A stretch of 64,000 nt of DNA from Planctomycetaceae bacterium (GTDB lineage Bacteria > Planctomycetota > Planctomycetia > Planctomycetales > Planctomycetaceae): positions 1 through 64,000 of the forward strand of contig JAKFWA010000023.1 of assembly GCA_021732995.1 (NCBI GenBank), read 5' to 3'. Shown here piece after piece: positions 34,599 to 42,737 of the stretch. Position 1 is the stretch's first letter; the number at the start of each line of letters is the position of its first letter. Under the pieces are notes generated by a model. It was not told the DNA's origin. It did no database searches and saw nothing but the letters and a program-made list of their open reading frames with translations. Made by a program: the position numbers and the translations under genes.

Positions 34599-35282
34599 TC
34601 AGGCCATTCGCAGTACCGAACGTTCTTCAGGTTCTGATTTCGGCGAAGTGGCACTCTGGGGCATAATCCACGACGCGTACTGCCGGCGGATGGCGAGTGC
34701 TACGAGTTCCTCAGTTGAGGTCACTTCCAGCTTTTTCATCAGCACGTATCTACGGCGCTCTAGTGTACGTAGCGCGATACCCAATCGCATCGCGGTGGTT
34801 TTATTTGGCAGGCCCAAAGTGGCGGCTTCGAGAATCTGAATCTCGCTGACATCCAGGCGTGCCAGCTTGTTATGCGCGTCAAGGGTCGATTGAACTAATA
34901 TATTATTGGATTCAATTTCAGCAGCATTGTGACACATTAACATCTCCAGATCCTTCGCCGTAACCGGCCTCTGCAAAACGTGGTGAAATCCAAACTTCAT
35001 GATGCCTGCGAGGTCCGACAGCGGTTCATCGTCTCGCAAAAAAATGACGGGCACATCAAGCGACTTTGAACGCAGCTTGCGCAGCAGATCAACACCCGTG
35101 CCATCGCTCAACGTCGCCTTTGAAATCACCCAACTTCGACATTGAGACGATGTCACATCATAGCTGGCCAGGCTCGAGAAAATTCGCACAGAGAGTTGTC
35201 GCCGGGCGGCCACGGCGATGACTTGTTCTCGATCCTGATGATCATCTGAGATCAGATCGATCTGACTGATACCCTCGACCAT
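34599..35282 (-). CDS. Receiver-like LuxR-type regulator without phospho-Asp (copy 2)
   Basis: A 227-residue paralogue of the genes at 30688 and 35748. Start is ATG 35282 with a strong GGAGGG 5 bases upstream; an upstream start would add 51 residues unlike the paralogues. The receiver-like half has QIDLISDDHQD, WVISKATLSDGTGVDLLRKL with K55 in place of the phospho-Asp, VPVIFLRDDEP and VLQRPV (the usual lysine is now arginine). The LuxR HTH is SEIQILEAATLGLPNKTTAM with recognition helix ALRTLERRRYVLMKKLEV. It is convergent with the kinase gene, with only 18 bases between the stops, and is the most diverged copy. Confidence 0.86.
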   Translation of the reverse strand: MVEGISQIDLISDDHQDREQVIAVAARRQLSVRIFSSLASYDVTSSQCRSWVISKATLSDGTGVDLLRKLRSKSLDVPVIFLRDDEPLSDLAGIMKFGFHHVLQRPVTAKDLEMLMCHNAAEIESNNILVQSTLDAHNKLARLDVSEIQILEAATLGLPNKTTAMRLGIALRTLERRRYVLMKKLEVTSTEELVALAIRRQYASWIMPQSATSPKSEPEERSVLRMA

Positions 35283-35747
35283 TAATCCCTCCGACTGGCC
35301 TGCGCGCATGCCGTCTGATGTTGCTTTCAAAGCTGCGGATTTCCGCCACGGTGAATGGCGGCTAACTGCCACCATCAGTAATACGGCTTTGATTGCTACT
35401 CGCATACCAAATGCGGTGAGGTATTTCTTGTACATGCACTAATACTCTGAAATCACTGGTGATTTCGTAGCAAGCGCGCAATCGCGTGACTCCATGTTTG
35501 AGCCTCTGCGCCGCGCACGCACATGCGATTGCGTTCAGATCGAGCGACTACGCACACACCACGACTGAACGGAATCGCTCGGTTGTTCTGATTTCCCGCA
35601 TCGACTTGTTACGCGATCAATCGCATTTCGAAACGCAGGTCCTGAAAAACAAGAACGCCGTGTGAGGAATGACTCCTCAACGGCGTTCTTGCAATCACAC
35701 ATCTCTGTTCGCAACGTGTCTTCAATCGTCCTGATTGACGTGCGCGA
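35283..35747. other. Intergenic region with terminator
   Basis: 465 bp between two minus-strand regulator genes. It holds the terminator at 35651-35690 and presumably the promoter of regulator copy 2. No other gene is recognisable. Confidence 0.5.
35651..35690 (-). terminator. Terminator of regulator copy 3
   Basis: Stem AAGAACGCCG..TGAGG / CCTCA.CGGCGTTCTT, about 57 bases after the regulator stop, followed on the minus strand by GTTTTTC. Sequence and distance closely match the terminator of copy 1, which supports duplication of gene plus terminator. Confidence 0.88.
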
Positions 35748-36428
35748 CTAAGCCATCCGTAGCAGAGGGAGTGCTGTCTCCAAGTCAGGAGTCACACCAG
35801 CGTTTTGTGGCATGACCCAGGCGGCGTACTGCCGGCGAATCGCCAGAACGACGAGTTCTTCCGCTGAATTCACACCCAGTTTTTTCATCAGCAGGTAACG
35901 ACGACGCTCCAACGTTCGCAGCGCGATTCCCAAACGCATGGCTGCCGCCTTATTAGGCAGTCCCAAGGTCGCGGCTTCGAGCACGCGATGCTCTTCATCG
36001 TCAAGAGTCTCGATCTTGCGATGTGCTTCCAAAGTGGCCTCAACAAGTTCCCCGCTGGCTTCGATCTCAGGCACTGAATCACGCATGATTTGTAACATTT
36101 CCGCTGCTCGTAGTGGTTTTTGAAGGACGATCTGAGCTCCCCATTTCATGATCTGCACGATCTCTGTCATGGGTTCCGTGTCACGCAGAAAAACGACTGG
36201 TACGGCTCGCGCTGCGGATCGGAGCCTTCTCATCAAGTCGCAGGCGTTGCCGTCTGGAAGCTTGATCTTGGAAACCACCCAGCTACGGGTGCGAAGCTGT
36301 GCCGGATAACTATCTAAGCTCTGGTAGATGCGTAACGGCACCTGAAGTTCTGATGCGACCGTGCCTAGCACGTCCCAGTCATGTCGCTCATCAGACAGCA
36401 GGTCAATCTGCGGAATCGGCTGGTCCAC
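35748..36428 (-). CDS. Receiver-like LuxR-type regulator without phospho-Asp (copy 3)
   Basis: A 226-residue paralogue. The start is less certain: GTG 36428 (VDQPIPQIDLLSD) matches the other two copies, while an upstream start would add 27 hydrophobic/basic residues. Receiver-like half: QIDLLSDERHD, WVVSKIKLPDGNACDLMRRL with K54 in place of the phospho-Asp, VPVVFLRDTEP, VLQKPL. LuxR HTH: EEHRVLEAATLGLPNKAAAM, recognition part ALRTLERRRYLLMKKLGV, almost identical to copies 1 and 2, so all three probably bind the same DNA sequence. It diverges from the second ECF sigma gene exactly as copy 1 diverges from the first. Confidence 0.85.
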   Translation of the reverse strand: MDQPIPQIDLLSDERHDWDVLGTVASELQVPLRIYQSLDSYPAQLRTRSWVVSKIKLPDGNACDLMRRLRSAARAVPVVFLRDTEPMTEIVQIMKWGAQIVLQKPLRAAEMLQIMRDSVPEIEASGELVEATLEAHRKIETLDDEEHRVLEAATLGLPNKAAAMRLGIALRTLERRRYLLMKKLGVNSAEELVVLAIRRQYAAWVMPQNAGVTPDLETALPLLRMA

Positions 36429-36838
36429 ATGCAACTTTCGTTCGCGCGATCTGATAGGATGTGCCAGCCGAAACACGAATAGCACCGCCGGGAAACCCGG
36501 TGGCTGCAACGCGAGTTGTCTGATGACAACCGATGGGGGAGAATCGGTAAGTCAGCTCCGCTCGGTGTTTTGCCGCTGTTCGAGGGACAGAACGCTGCAC
36601 CGCACCGACGTACTACGGTTGGAAGTTGGAAGTCACACTCGATCGCAAGGCGAACTTCCGCTTGTCCGTCAATTTGGCGGACACCTCACTACGCGTCAGT
36701 TGGTCGTGACAACCGCAGAGTTTTTTTCTAGAACAGTTGCGGGTAGGCTAACAACGTACACTGCGATCGAAGGATGGGTTCAAGTTCTGCCAGAGTTGAA
36801 CGTATTCGTTCCAATCATCCTTGCAGGTGAGGTGAGCG
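36429..36838. promoter_or_regulatory. Divergent regulatory region, regulator copy 3 / ECF sigma 2
   Basis: 410 bp between divergent starts. Small inverted repeats are visible (TGTCCG 36663-36668 / CGGACA 36678-36683) and a T-run at 36721-36728, but none is identical to the copy 1 region. No gene is recognised. Confidence 0.45.
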
Positions 36839-37414
36839 ATGGACGTACCTGGACCTCATGAGATCACTCGGATACTCAAGCAGGTATCAGCCGGACAGGC
36901 CGATGCTGCGGGGCGTCTCATGGAGGTCGTGTACCCCGAGTTGCGGCGGCTGGCCGCCTCATATTTCAAGGACGAAACAAAAGGGCACACCCTTCAGCCG
37001 ACAGCCTTGGTCCACGAGGCCTACATCAAACTGGTCGATCAACGAGACGTCGAATGGGAGGGACGTTCCCACTTTTTTGCGGTGGGTGCCTTAGCCATGC
37101 GACGCGTGCTGGTGGACTACGCTCGGCAGAGTCGAAGACACAAACGCGGCGGGCAGTGGAAGCAAATCGAACTGGAAGACGACGTGCTGTTATCAAGGCA
37201 TAACCTGGATGACATCCTGGCGGTGGAAGAGGCCGTCCGGAAACTCGCTGGACTGGATGAGCGACAGGCCAAGATCGTCGAGATGCGCTTCTTCGGTGGT
37301 CTCTCCGTTGACGATGTGGCCACCGCAACCGGACTCTCCAAGCGAACGGTCGAAGCTGAATGGACCATGGCTAAAGCGTGGTTGCGTCGCCACTTGGGCG
37401 GTGAGGCATCATGA
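36839..37414 (+). CDS. ECF-type RNA polymerase sigma factor (copy 2)
   Basis: A 191-residue paralogue of the sigma at 31693 with the same length and motifs: GRLMEVVYPELRRLAASYF, LVHEAYIKLVDQ, FFAVGALAMRRVLVDYARQS in region 2, and QAKIVEMRFFGGLSVDDVAT, GLSKRTVEAEWTMAKAWLRR in region 4. ATG start with GAGGTGAG just upstream. It ends in a 4-base ATGA overlap with the following kinase, as in copy 1. The recognition region is very similar between the two copies, so overlapping promoter sets are possible. Confidence 0.93.
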   Translation: MDVPGPHEITRILKQVSAGQADAAGRLMEVVYPELRRLAASYFKDETKGHTLQPTALVHEAYIKLVDQRDVEWEGRSHFFAVGALAMRRVLVDYARQSRRHKRGGQWKQIELEDDVLLSRHNLDDILAVEEAVRKLAGLDERQAKIVEMRFFGGLSVDDVATATGLSKRTVEAEWTMAKAWLRRHLGGEAS

Positions 37415-39792
37415 CTCCAGAGCTGTATCAGCGCGTCAAACAGCTCTTCATGCAGTCGTTAGAGATTCCTCAATCAGAACGTGCCGCGTGGCTGAACCGC
37501 GAATGTGGTTCAGATCTGGAGCTGAGGAAAGAAGTTGAATCGCTGCTGTCGACTCAACCCGAAGACGCATTGTTGACTGGTTCCCAAGTCGTCGGGTCCG
37601 GTTCATCCAGACCGCCCGGTTCGAACGTCACTGCGCCGTCATCCACTGCTTTGGTACCACCGAGTCTCTGGGTGCGAATGGGAGGTAAACGCCGTCGCTG
37701 GGTGCTGATTGCACTCGTTGCCACCATTTGGATTGTCGTCAGCTATAGCCAGAACTGGCTTCACTACCGAGTTTCCGACTCCTTGCGCGAGATCCGTGGA
37801 CACGAACTGCAGGCCACGCTGGGCATGCAAGCCACCGCCGTGCAGGAACTGTTTAAAACAGAGATCGAAAAGCACGAGTCCTGGGTGCGGCCAATCGTCT
37901 TTCGAGGCAGCCTGCAGAAACTCGTCTCGGGCACGATGAGCGAGGTTCAGGCCAAAGACCTCAAGCAAAAGATGCCGCTGTATTTCAAGGAGTTCTCCGG
38001 CAACGACCATCAGTTCGTGTTTTGCTCAACCAATTACGAAATGGTGCTCGACCACTCAGTGAACAGTTCGTTCGGGACAACAGTCAAAGCGCTGATTGAG
38101 GCGCGCGAACGAATTCCTGAACTTCGCGACGGATTCGCCAATGTCGTGACCGGGCAGCGGTATCTGCTTGTCCCCAATCAGAAGATCACAAAGATTGACC
38201 CTGAGGCGGCGAATTACCTCACACTCTTTTTGCCTGTTATTTCCACTGACGATTACAAGACCATTGTCGGATTCATGGCGTTTCGCAGCCGCGAACCCAT
38301 CGACCGATTGCGAGACTTGCTGGCGCGGGGCCGAGTCGAAAAATCGCTGGAGTCAATCGCCTTCAATTCTGAGGGAACACTCCTCACCGAAAGCCGCTTC
38401 ATCGATCAATTGCCCATGATCGGGCGCCTGTCGCCGCAATCGAACCACACCGCGATCATGCGACTGACAAGCACAGATCCTGGCGGGGACATGACGGCCG
38501 ACTACAAGCCTGGCACTCCGCCCGAGGAATGGCCGTTGACCTGGATGGCTCAGCGCGCGACGGCAGGCATTTCCGGTATGAACCTTGATGGCTATCGCGA
38601 CTATCGCGGTGTCAAAGTCATTGGCGCCTGGACATGGCTCGACCAGTACAACATCGGCCTGGCCACCGAAATCGACTATGCCGAGGCCTATTCGCCTCTG
38701 GTCTGGCTACAAAACTATTTCACGTTTCGCCTGGCCTACAGTTTCACGGCCCTGTTTATCCTGCTGCTGGTGCTGTTAAACCTCAACGGACACTGGGCTC
38801 GTGCTTTGGAGACGTCCGAGACGGCGCGTCGCCCTGAAACCGACCAATTCGGCCCATACACCGTCGTCAAGCAGATCGGTATTGGTGGTATGGGGGTCGT
38901 TTATCTTGCTCGACACGCGCTGCTCAAACGACCGACCGCGCTAAAACTGCTGAAGCCTGAGCAGGTCAGTCGCCACACGCTGGTGTTGTTTGAGCGAGAA
39001 GTGCAGCTCATCAGCAGCTTGAACCATCCGAACATCGTGCAGGTCTACGACTATGGCATGACGCCCACTGGTGTCTTCTACTACGCGATGGAGTACGTCG
39101 ACGGGCTGACGCTGGAGCAACTCGTTCGACGCGAAGGCTCCGTGACCCCGGCGCGGTTGATCTACTTGCTGAAGCAGGTCTGTAGCGCGCTGCAGGTGGC
39201 GCACAGCAAGGCCCTGATCCATCGCGACATCAAGCCGCAGAATATCATGATCTGCCGCAGCGGCGACGAAGCGGATGTCATCAAGTTGCTTGACTTCGGA
39301 CTCGTGAAGGAACTGGATCCGGACAACTCGCACACACTGACCGGCGCTTTGTCGGGCACGCCGCTCTACATGGCCCCCGAACGCTTCCGCAGCCCGCAAA
39401 CTGTTGACCTGCGCGCGGACATCTACGCGGTGGGAGCTGTCGCCTTCCGCCTGCTGACGGGACACAATGTGCCGGGCGTGACAACGAGCAGTTCCCCAAC
39501 AGCGAGTGGCCCCCTTGAAACGGTCCCGTCCCATCTGGCGACGCAACCGATTCCACACGAACTGGACGTGCTGGTTGCTTCCTGCCTGGCGTTCGAACCC
39601 GCTCAACGCCCGGGTTCAGCCACCGAACTTCTGGAGCGTCTCGATTCGATTCCATGCGCCGAATCCTGGACTGAAGCCGACGCACAACGTTGGTGGGAAG
39701 CTTACGAAGGCTCGGCAACAGGCGATTCAACACGGCACAAAGCATCCCAGACAACTCAACCGCCACCAGCCTCGGTCATCGGACAAGAGTAA
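37411..39792 (+). CDS. Transmembrane Ser/Thr protein kinase with Cache-like sensor (copy 2)
   Basis: A 793-residue paralogue of the kinase at 32265 with the same layout: N-terminal cytoplasmic helical segment (VKQLFMQSLEIPQSERAAWL, LRKEVESLLSTQ), TM1 about residues 95-115, Cache-like periplasmic sensor to about 440, TM2 (AYSFTALFILLLVLLNLNG), then the kinase. The kinase has IGIGGMGVVYLARHALLKRP, K512, HRDIKPQN (D606) and DFGLVK (D628), so it is catalytically complete. Sensor sequences diverge more between the copies than the kinases do, which suggests different ligands. A Ser/Thr-rich tail of about 30 residues ends it. Coupled to the upstream sigma gene. Confidence 0.93.
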   Translation: MTPELYQRVKQLFMQSLEIPQSERAAWLNRECGSDLELRKEVESLLSTQPEDALLTGSQVVGSGSSRPPGSNVTAPSSTALVPPSLWVRMGGKRRRWVLIALVATIWIVVSYSQNWLHYRVSDSLREIRGHELQATLGMQATAVQELFKTEIEKHESWVRPIVFRGSLQKLVSGTMSEVQAKDLKQKMPLYFKEFSGNDHQFVFCSTNYEMVLDHSVNSSFGTTVKALIEARERIPELRDGFANVVTGQRYLLVPNQKITKIDPEAANYLTLFLPVISTDDYKTIVGFMAFRSREPIDRLRDLLARGRVEKSLESIAFNSEGTLLTESRFIDQLPMIGRLSPQSNHTAIMRLTSTDPGGDMTADYKPGTPPEEWPLTWMAQRATAGISGMNLDGYRDYRGVKVIGAWTWLDQYNIGLATEIDYAEAYSPLVWLQNYFTFRLAYSFTALFILLLVLLNLNGHWARALETSETARRPETDQFGPYTVVKQIGIGGMGVVYLARHALLKRPTALKLLKPEQVSRHTLVLFEREVQLISSLNHPNIVQVYDYGMTPTGVFYYAMEYVDGLTLEQLVRREGSVTPARLIYLLKQVCSALQVAHSKALIHRDIKPQNIMICRSGDEADVIKLLDFGLVKELDPDNSHTLTGALSGTPLYMAPERFRSPQTVDLRADIYAVGAVAFRLLTGHNVPGVTTSSSPTASGPLETVPSHLATQPIPHELDVLVASCLAFEPAQRPGSATELLERLDSIPCAESWTEADAQRWWEAYEGSATGDSTRHKASQTTQPPPASVIGQE

Positions 39793-39849
39793 CCTCTCGT
39801 TCGTCCGTCGAAGCAGGCGCGTCTCGCTCCGCAATCGATGAGCGAATAT

Positions 39850-39866
39850 CGCACGTTTCACGTGCG
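39850..39866. terminator. Short hairpin between convergent genes
   Basis: CGCACGT / ACGTGCG with a 3-nt loop lies between the convergent stops of kinase 2 and the TlpA-type protein. No T tract follows. Confidence 0.35.
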
Positions 39867-39897
39867 TAACAACTGAACTCCCTGCACGAGACACCCG

Positions 39898-42675
39898 CTA
39901 CGTCGCCGGCTTCTGAGCGGGATCGGGTGAATTGCCCTTGTTAAGAGCCTCTTCGATAGCGGCTTTCAGGTCCTCGGCCAGCTTGGGCCCGCCACCGACG
40001 AACACGCGCGTCACGTTACCTTGTGCGTCGATGACAACGGTTTGTGGAATGGCGGTGGCGCCGTACTTGAGGGCGACTACGCCGTCCTGATCCATCGCGA
40101 CAGTCAGGTTCAGCTTGTGGCGTTCGAGGGCCGCTTTGACGGTGCTCGGCGGTTCTTCGAGGTTCACGCCGACCAGCGCGACGGGCTTGTCTTCGAATTC
40201 GTGAACTGTGCGGTGAATCTCCGGCATCGCCTGCAGGCAGGGGCCGCACCACGACGCCCAGAAGTCCAGCACCAGCACCTTGCCCTTGGTTTCCGCGAGC
40301 TTGAAGCGTTTGCCGTCCAACTGGTCGAGTTCAAAGATCGGGGCCGGCTTGCCGACCAGTGGGGACTCCAGGCCCGATGGTCGTCCGTCGCCACCGTCGT
40401 TGTCCGCGGCAGTGACGAAGCGAGGTTCTACCGGTGGAGACAGCTTCCATTGATGATAGACCAGCTCGGCAGCGGCTTTCTCGATCGACGGGCCGAGGAT
40501 CAGCTGGTCAACGTCGCTGATGTCAGCCCGACATGCCCCCAGCACGTCGCTTTTGCCTTCCAGCAATTTGTCTTTCAAGTGTTGAGGGAAGAAGGTCAGA
40601 CGAATGCCATCGCTCTTGAGAGCCTGAACTCGCGTCTTGGTTTCGTTGGGCTCAGCCTTTGATTCTGACGACGCGTTCTCGGTCAGTTCATCGGGATGGA
40701 ACCAGATGATCTGAGCGATCTTGTTGCTGGCGATCTCCTTGGACTCCAGTCGCACTTCCATGCGGAGCTTGTCCGCGCTGAAGCTCACCAGTCGCCCGCG
40801 CAGGTAGTCGCCGTTGATCGATCGCAGGAGTTGCGTGGGTGGCGAGTCCTTCTGCAGACGCGGCAGCATCAGCAGCCGTTCGCGTTTCGTCTTGCCTAGA
40901 CGCGGCGGCTGGTTCGTGACCAGTTCGACCGCTTTCACTTTGTCGTGAGGCACCAGCTTGGCTTCCGCGACATCGGACTTGATCGACAGACCCTGTTCGT
41001 CGATGGCAACGATTTCGCAAGGCACCGTGTCACCGCTGCGCAAGTGCAGCGTGTGGCTGGAGGGCTTCTTTGTCCCAGTCGCGCCTTTCGGAGCGTTGTT
41101 GTTGCTGTTACCGAGGAACTGCATGATGGCGCCGCCGAGTCCTGCCTGACGCGGTACGGCTCGTTGCACTTGAGGCGCCGGTTGCGTGGAAGCTGGTTTT
41201 GGTGGAGGTACGCGATAGACGATCCGTCCCGAGACGCCGGGCTTCAAAGGCACGGCGTTCGAACTGCTGATCGGTCGCCAGATCAGACAACTTGCATCGG
41301 CCTGTTCTTCGCCGTTGATGAGGCCGCCCCGCAGCAACGTGCCGTCGAGTTCCAGTGTTCCCAGCCGAATCTCAGAAGGCAGCGCGGCCGCTTCATCCCG
41401 CTTCAAGCCGACCACAGTCCGCAGGTCAGTAACGGGAATTGAAATTCCTTCTTTGATGCCCGGCGTCGTGATTGACAGCTTGCCGTCCTGCAGTTGCAGC
41501 AGGTCGCCGCTGATTTGGGTGCCGTCGTGACAGACAGCTCGCATGGCACGCGGCTCGACAGTGGTTGGGGACGAAACCAGCACGGTCGAAAGTTGGTTAG
41601 CGGGCAGCTTTGATTCGGTCTGCCCGTCGCGAACCAGGAACTCGCGTTTGGTGGCGTCGTAGCTGGCGATGTCGCCATAGACGATCGAGCCATCCGCCTT
41701 GTGAAGTCTGGCTCGACTACCCTGAATGTCCTGAGGTGGGATGCCATTCCAGCGACTGATTCGCAGGCGTTCGAGCCGCAGATCACCGCGCTTGTTCTCG
41801 ATCATCAAGCCGCCAGAGGGCTTGGGATCCTTCTCCGCGACTTTCAGATCAGCCAACTGCTGACCGCTGGGGGCATACACCAGCATGCGGCCTTTTGTCT
41901 GATCCAGATACGCGATGACATGCGCACGCCCAGCACCGGGTTGAATGCCTTGCAGCGAAGCGACGTCCGCCACAGTGGGCAGTTCGCGCTGCACGATCAG
42001 ATCATCAATCCAGACTTCAAAGCGAAATGCCTGACGTGCGACGGTGTCATTGCCGTTGTCTCCGATCACCAAAGCGAAGTCGGGCTTGTTCTTCCAGGAG
42101 ACTTCAAACTCGACAACCGCCTGGGCGGGCACACCAAAGTCACCGCGAATAATCGCACCCTCGATAGAGCTGATGGGCTGGCCGCCGTCTTCTTTCCACG
42201 GCTTCTCCTGATTCATCGTGCTCCAACCGGTCAGTCCGTTGGGGCCGAGGTAGATCAGGTCGGCGCCGTCCCAGCGATAGAAGCGACGAATCGATGCGCG
42301 CGGCAGATGGATCACCCCGAACCGTGGCGAATTCACTTCAACGATATCGGCATTCAACGAGACCAGCCCACCGAACACGACGTCATCTCCGGCCAGTTCG
42401 AAGCAATATTCACCAGCGGGTTTGGGCAATGGTTCGGGTAATGGGAAGTGGACCGTGCCGATGCGTCCCAGCGAATACTCCAGCGGCTGAGTGAAGTGAT
42501 TGCCTTGCCACTTCAAAGTGTTCTTCTCAGTTGAAGCGATCGGCGCTCCAGAGACGTAGTCGCCGTTTGGCAAGTTGAGCTTGGCGAGCTTCGCACCAGC
42601 TTCCGGAGCATCCGCCAAAACATGCGTAGCACCGAACGCAATTGTCAGCAACAGCGCGGTGATGAGAGTTCGCAT
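39898..42675 (-). CDS. Large exported protein with C-terminal TlpA thioredoxin domain
   Basis: A 925-residue exported protein (signal peptide MRTLITALLLTIAFGATHVL). About 770 residues of beta-rich repeats come first. Recurrent short units such as LPNGDYVSGAPIAST, HKADGSIVYGDIASYD, LRSGDTVPCEIVAID and INGDYLRGRLVSF look like repeated small domains, plus a jelly-roll-like middle. The last 150 residues are a TlpA-type thioredoxin: PAPIFELDQLDGKRFKLAET, VLDFWASWCGPCLQAMPE with active site WCGPC, and IPQTVVIDAQG. It is probably a periplasmic or surface redox protein. It is the last gene of an exported-protein cluster (start to stop gaps 13-110 bp). The first 71 residues of the longer open frame overlap the preceding gene and are not used. 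Confidence 0.8.
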   Translation of the reverse strand: MRTLITALLLTIAFGATHVLADAPEAGAKLAKLNLPNGDYVSGAPIASTEKNTLKWQGNHFTQPLEYSLGRIGTVHFPLPEPLPKPAGEYCFELAGDDVVFGGLVSLNADIVEVNSPRFGVIHLPRASIRRFYRWDGADLIYLGPNGLTGWSTMNQEKPWKEDGGQPISSIEGAIIRGDFGVPAQAVVEFEVSWKNKPDFALVIGDNGNDTVARQAFRFEVWIDDLIVQRELPTVADVASLQGIQPGAGRAHVIAYLDQTKGRMLVYAPSGQQLADLKVAEKDPKPSGGLMIENKRGDLRLERLRISRWNGIPPQDIQGSRARLHKADGSIVYGDIASYDATKREFLVRDGQTESKLPANQLSTVLVSSPTTVEPRAMRAVCHDGTQISGDLLQLQDGKLSITTPGIKEGISIPVTDLRTVVGLKRDEAAALPSEIRLGTLELDGTLLRGGLINGEEQADASCLIWRPISSSNAVPLKPGVSGRIVYRVPPPKPASTQPAPQVQRAVPRQAGLGGAIMQFLGNSNNNAPKGATGTKKPSSHTLHLRSGDTVPCEIVAIDEQGLSIKSDVAEAKLVPHDKVKAVELVTNQPPRLGKTKRERLLMLPRLQKDSPPTQLLRSINGDYLRGRLVSFSADKLRMEVRLESKEIASNKIAQIIWFHPDELTENASSESKAEPNETKTRVQALKSDGIRLTFFPQHLKDKLLEGKSDVLGACRADISDVDQLILGPSIEKAAAELVYHQWKLSPPVEPRFVTAADNDGGDGRPSGLESPLVGKPAPIFELDQLDGKRFKLAETKGKVLVLDFWASWCGPCLQAMPEIHRTVHEFEDKPVALVGVNLEEPPSTVKAALERHKLNLTVAMDQDGVVALKYGATAIPQTVVIDAQGNVTRVFVGGGPKLAEDLKAAIEEALNKGNSPDPAQKPAT

Positions 42676-42737
42676 GAAAGGGCCTGCGGCGTTCGCTCGA
42701 AGGGTGATGAAATAACTTCGTCCTAGACGACGGGAAG

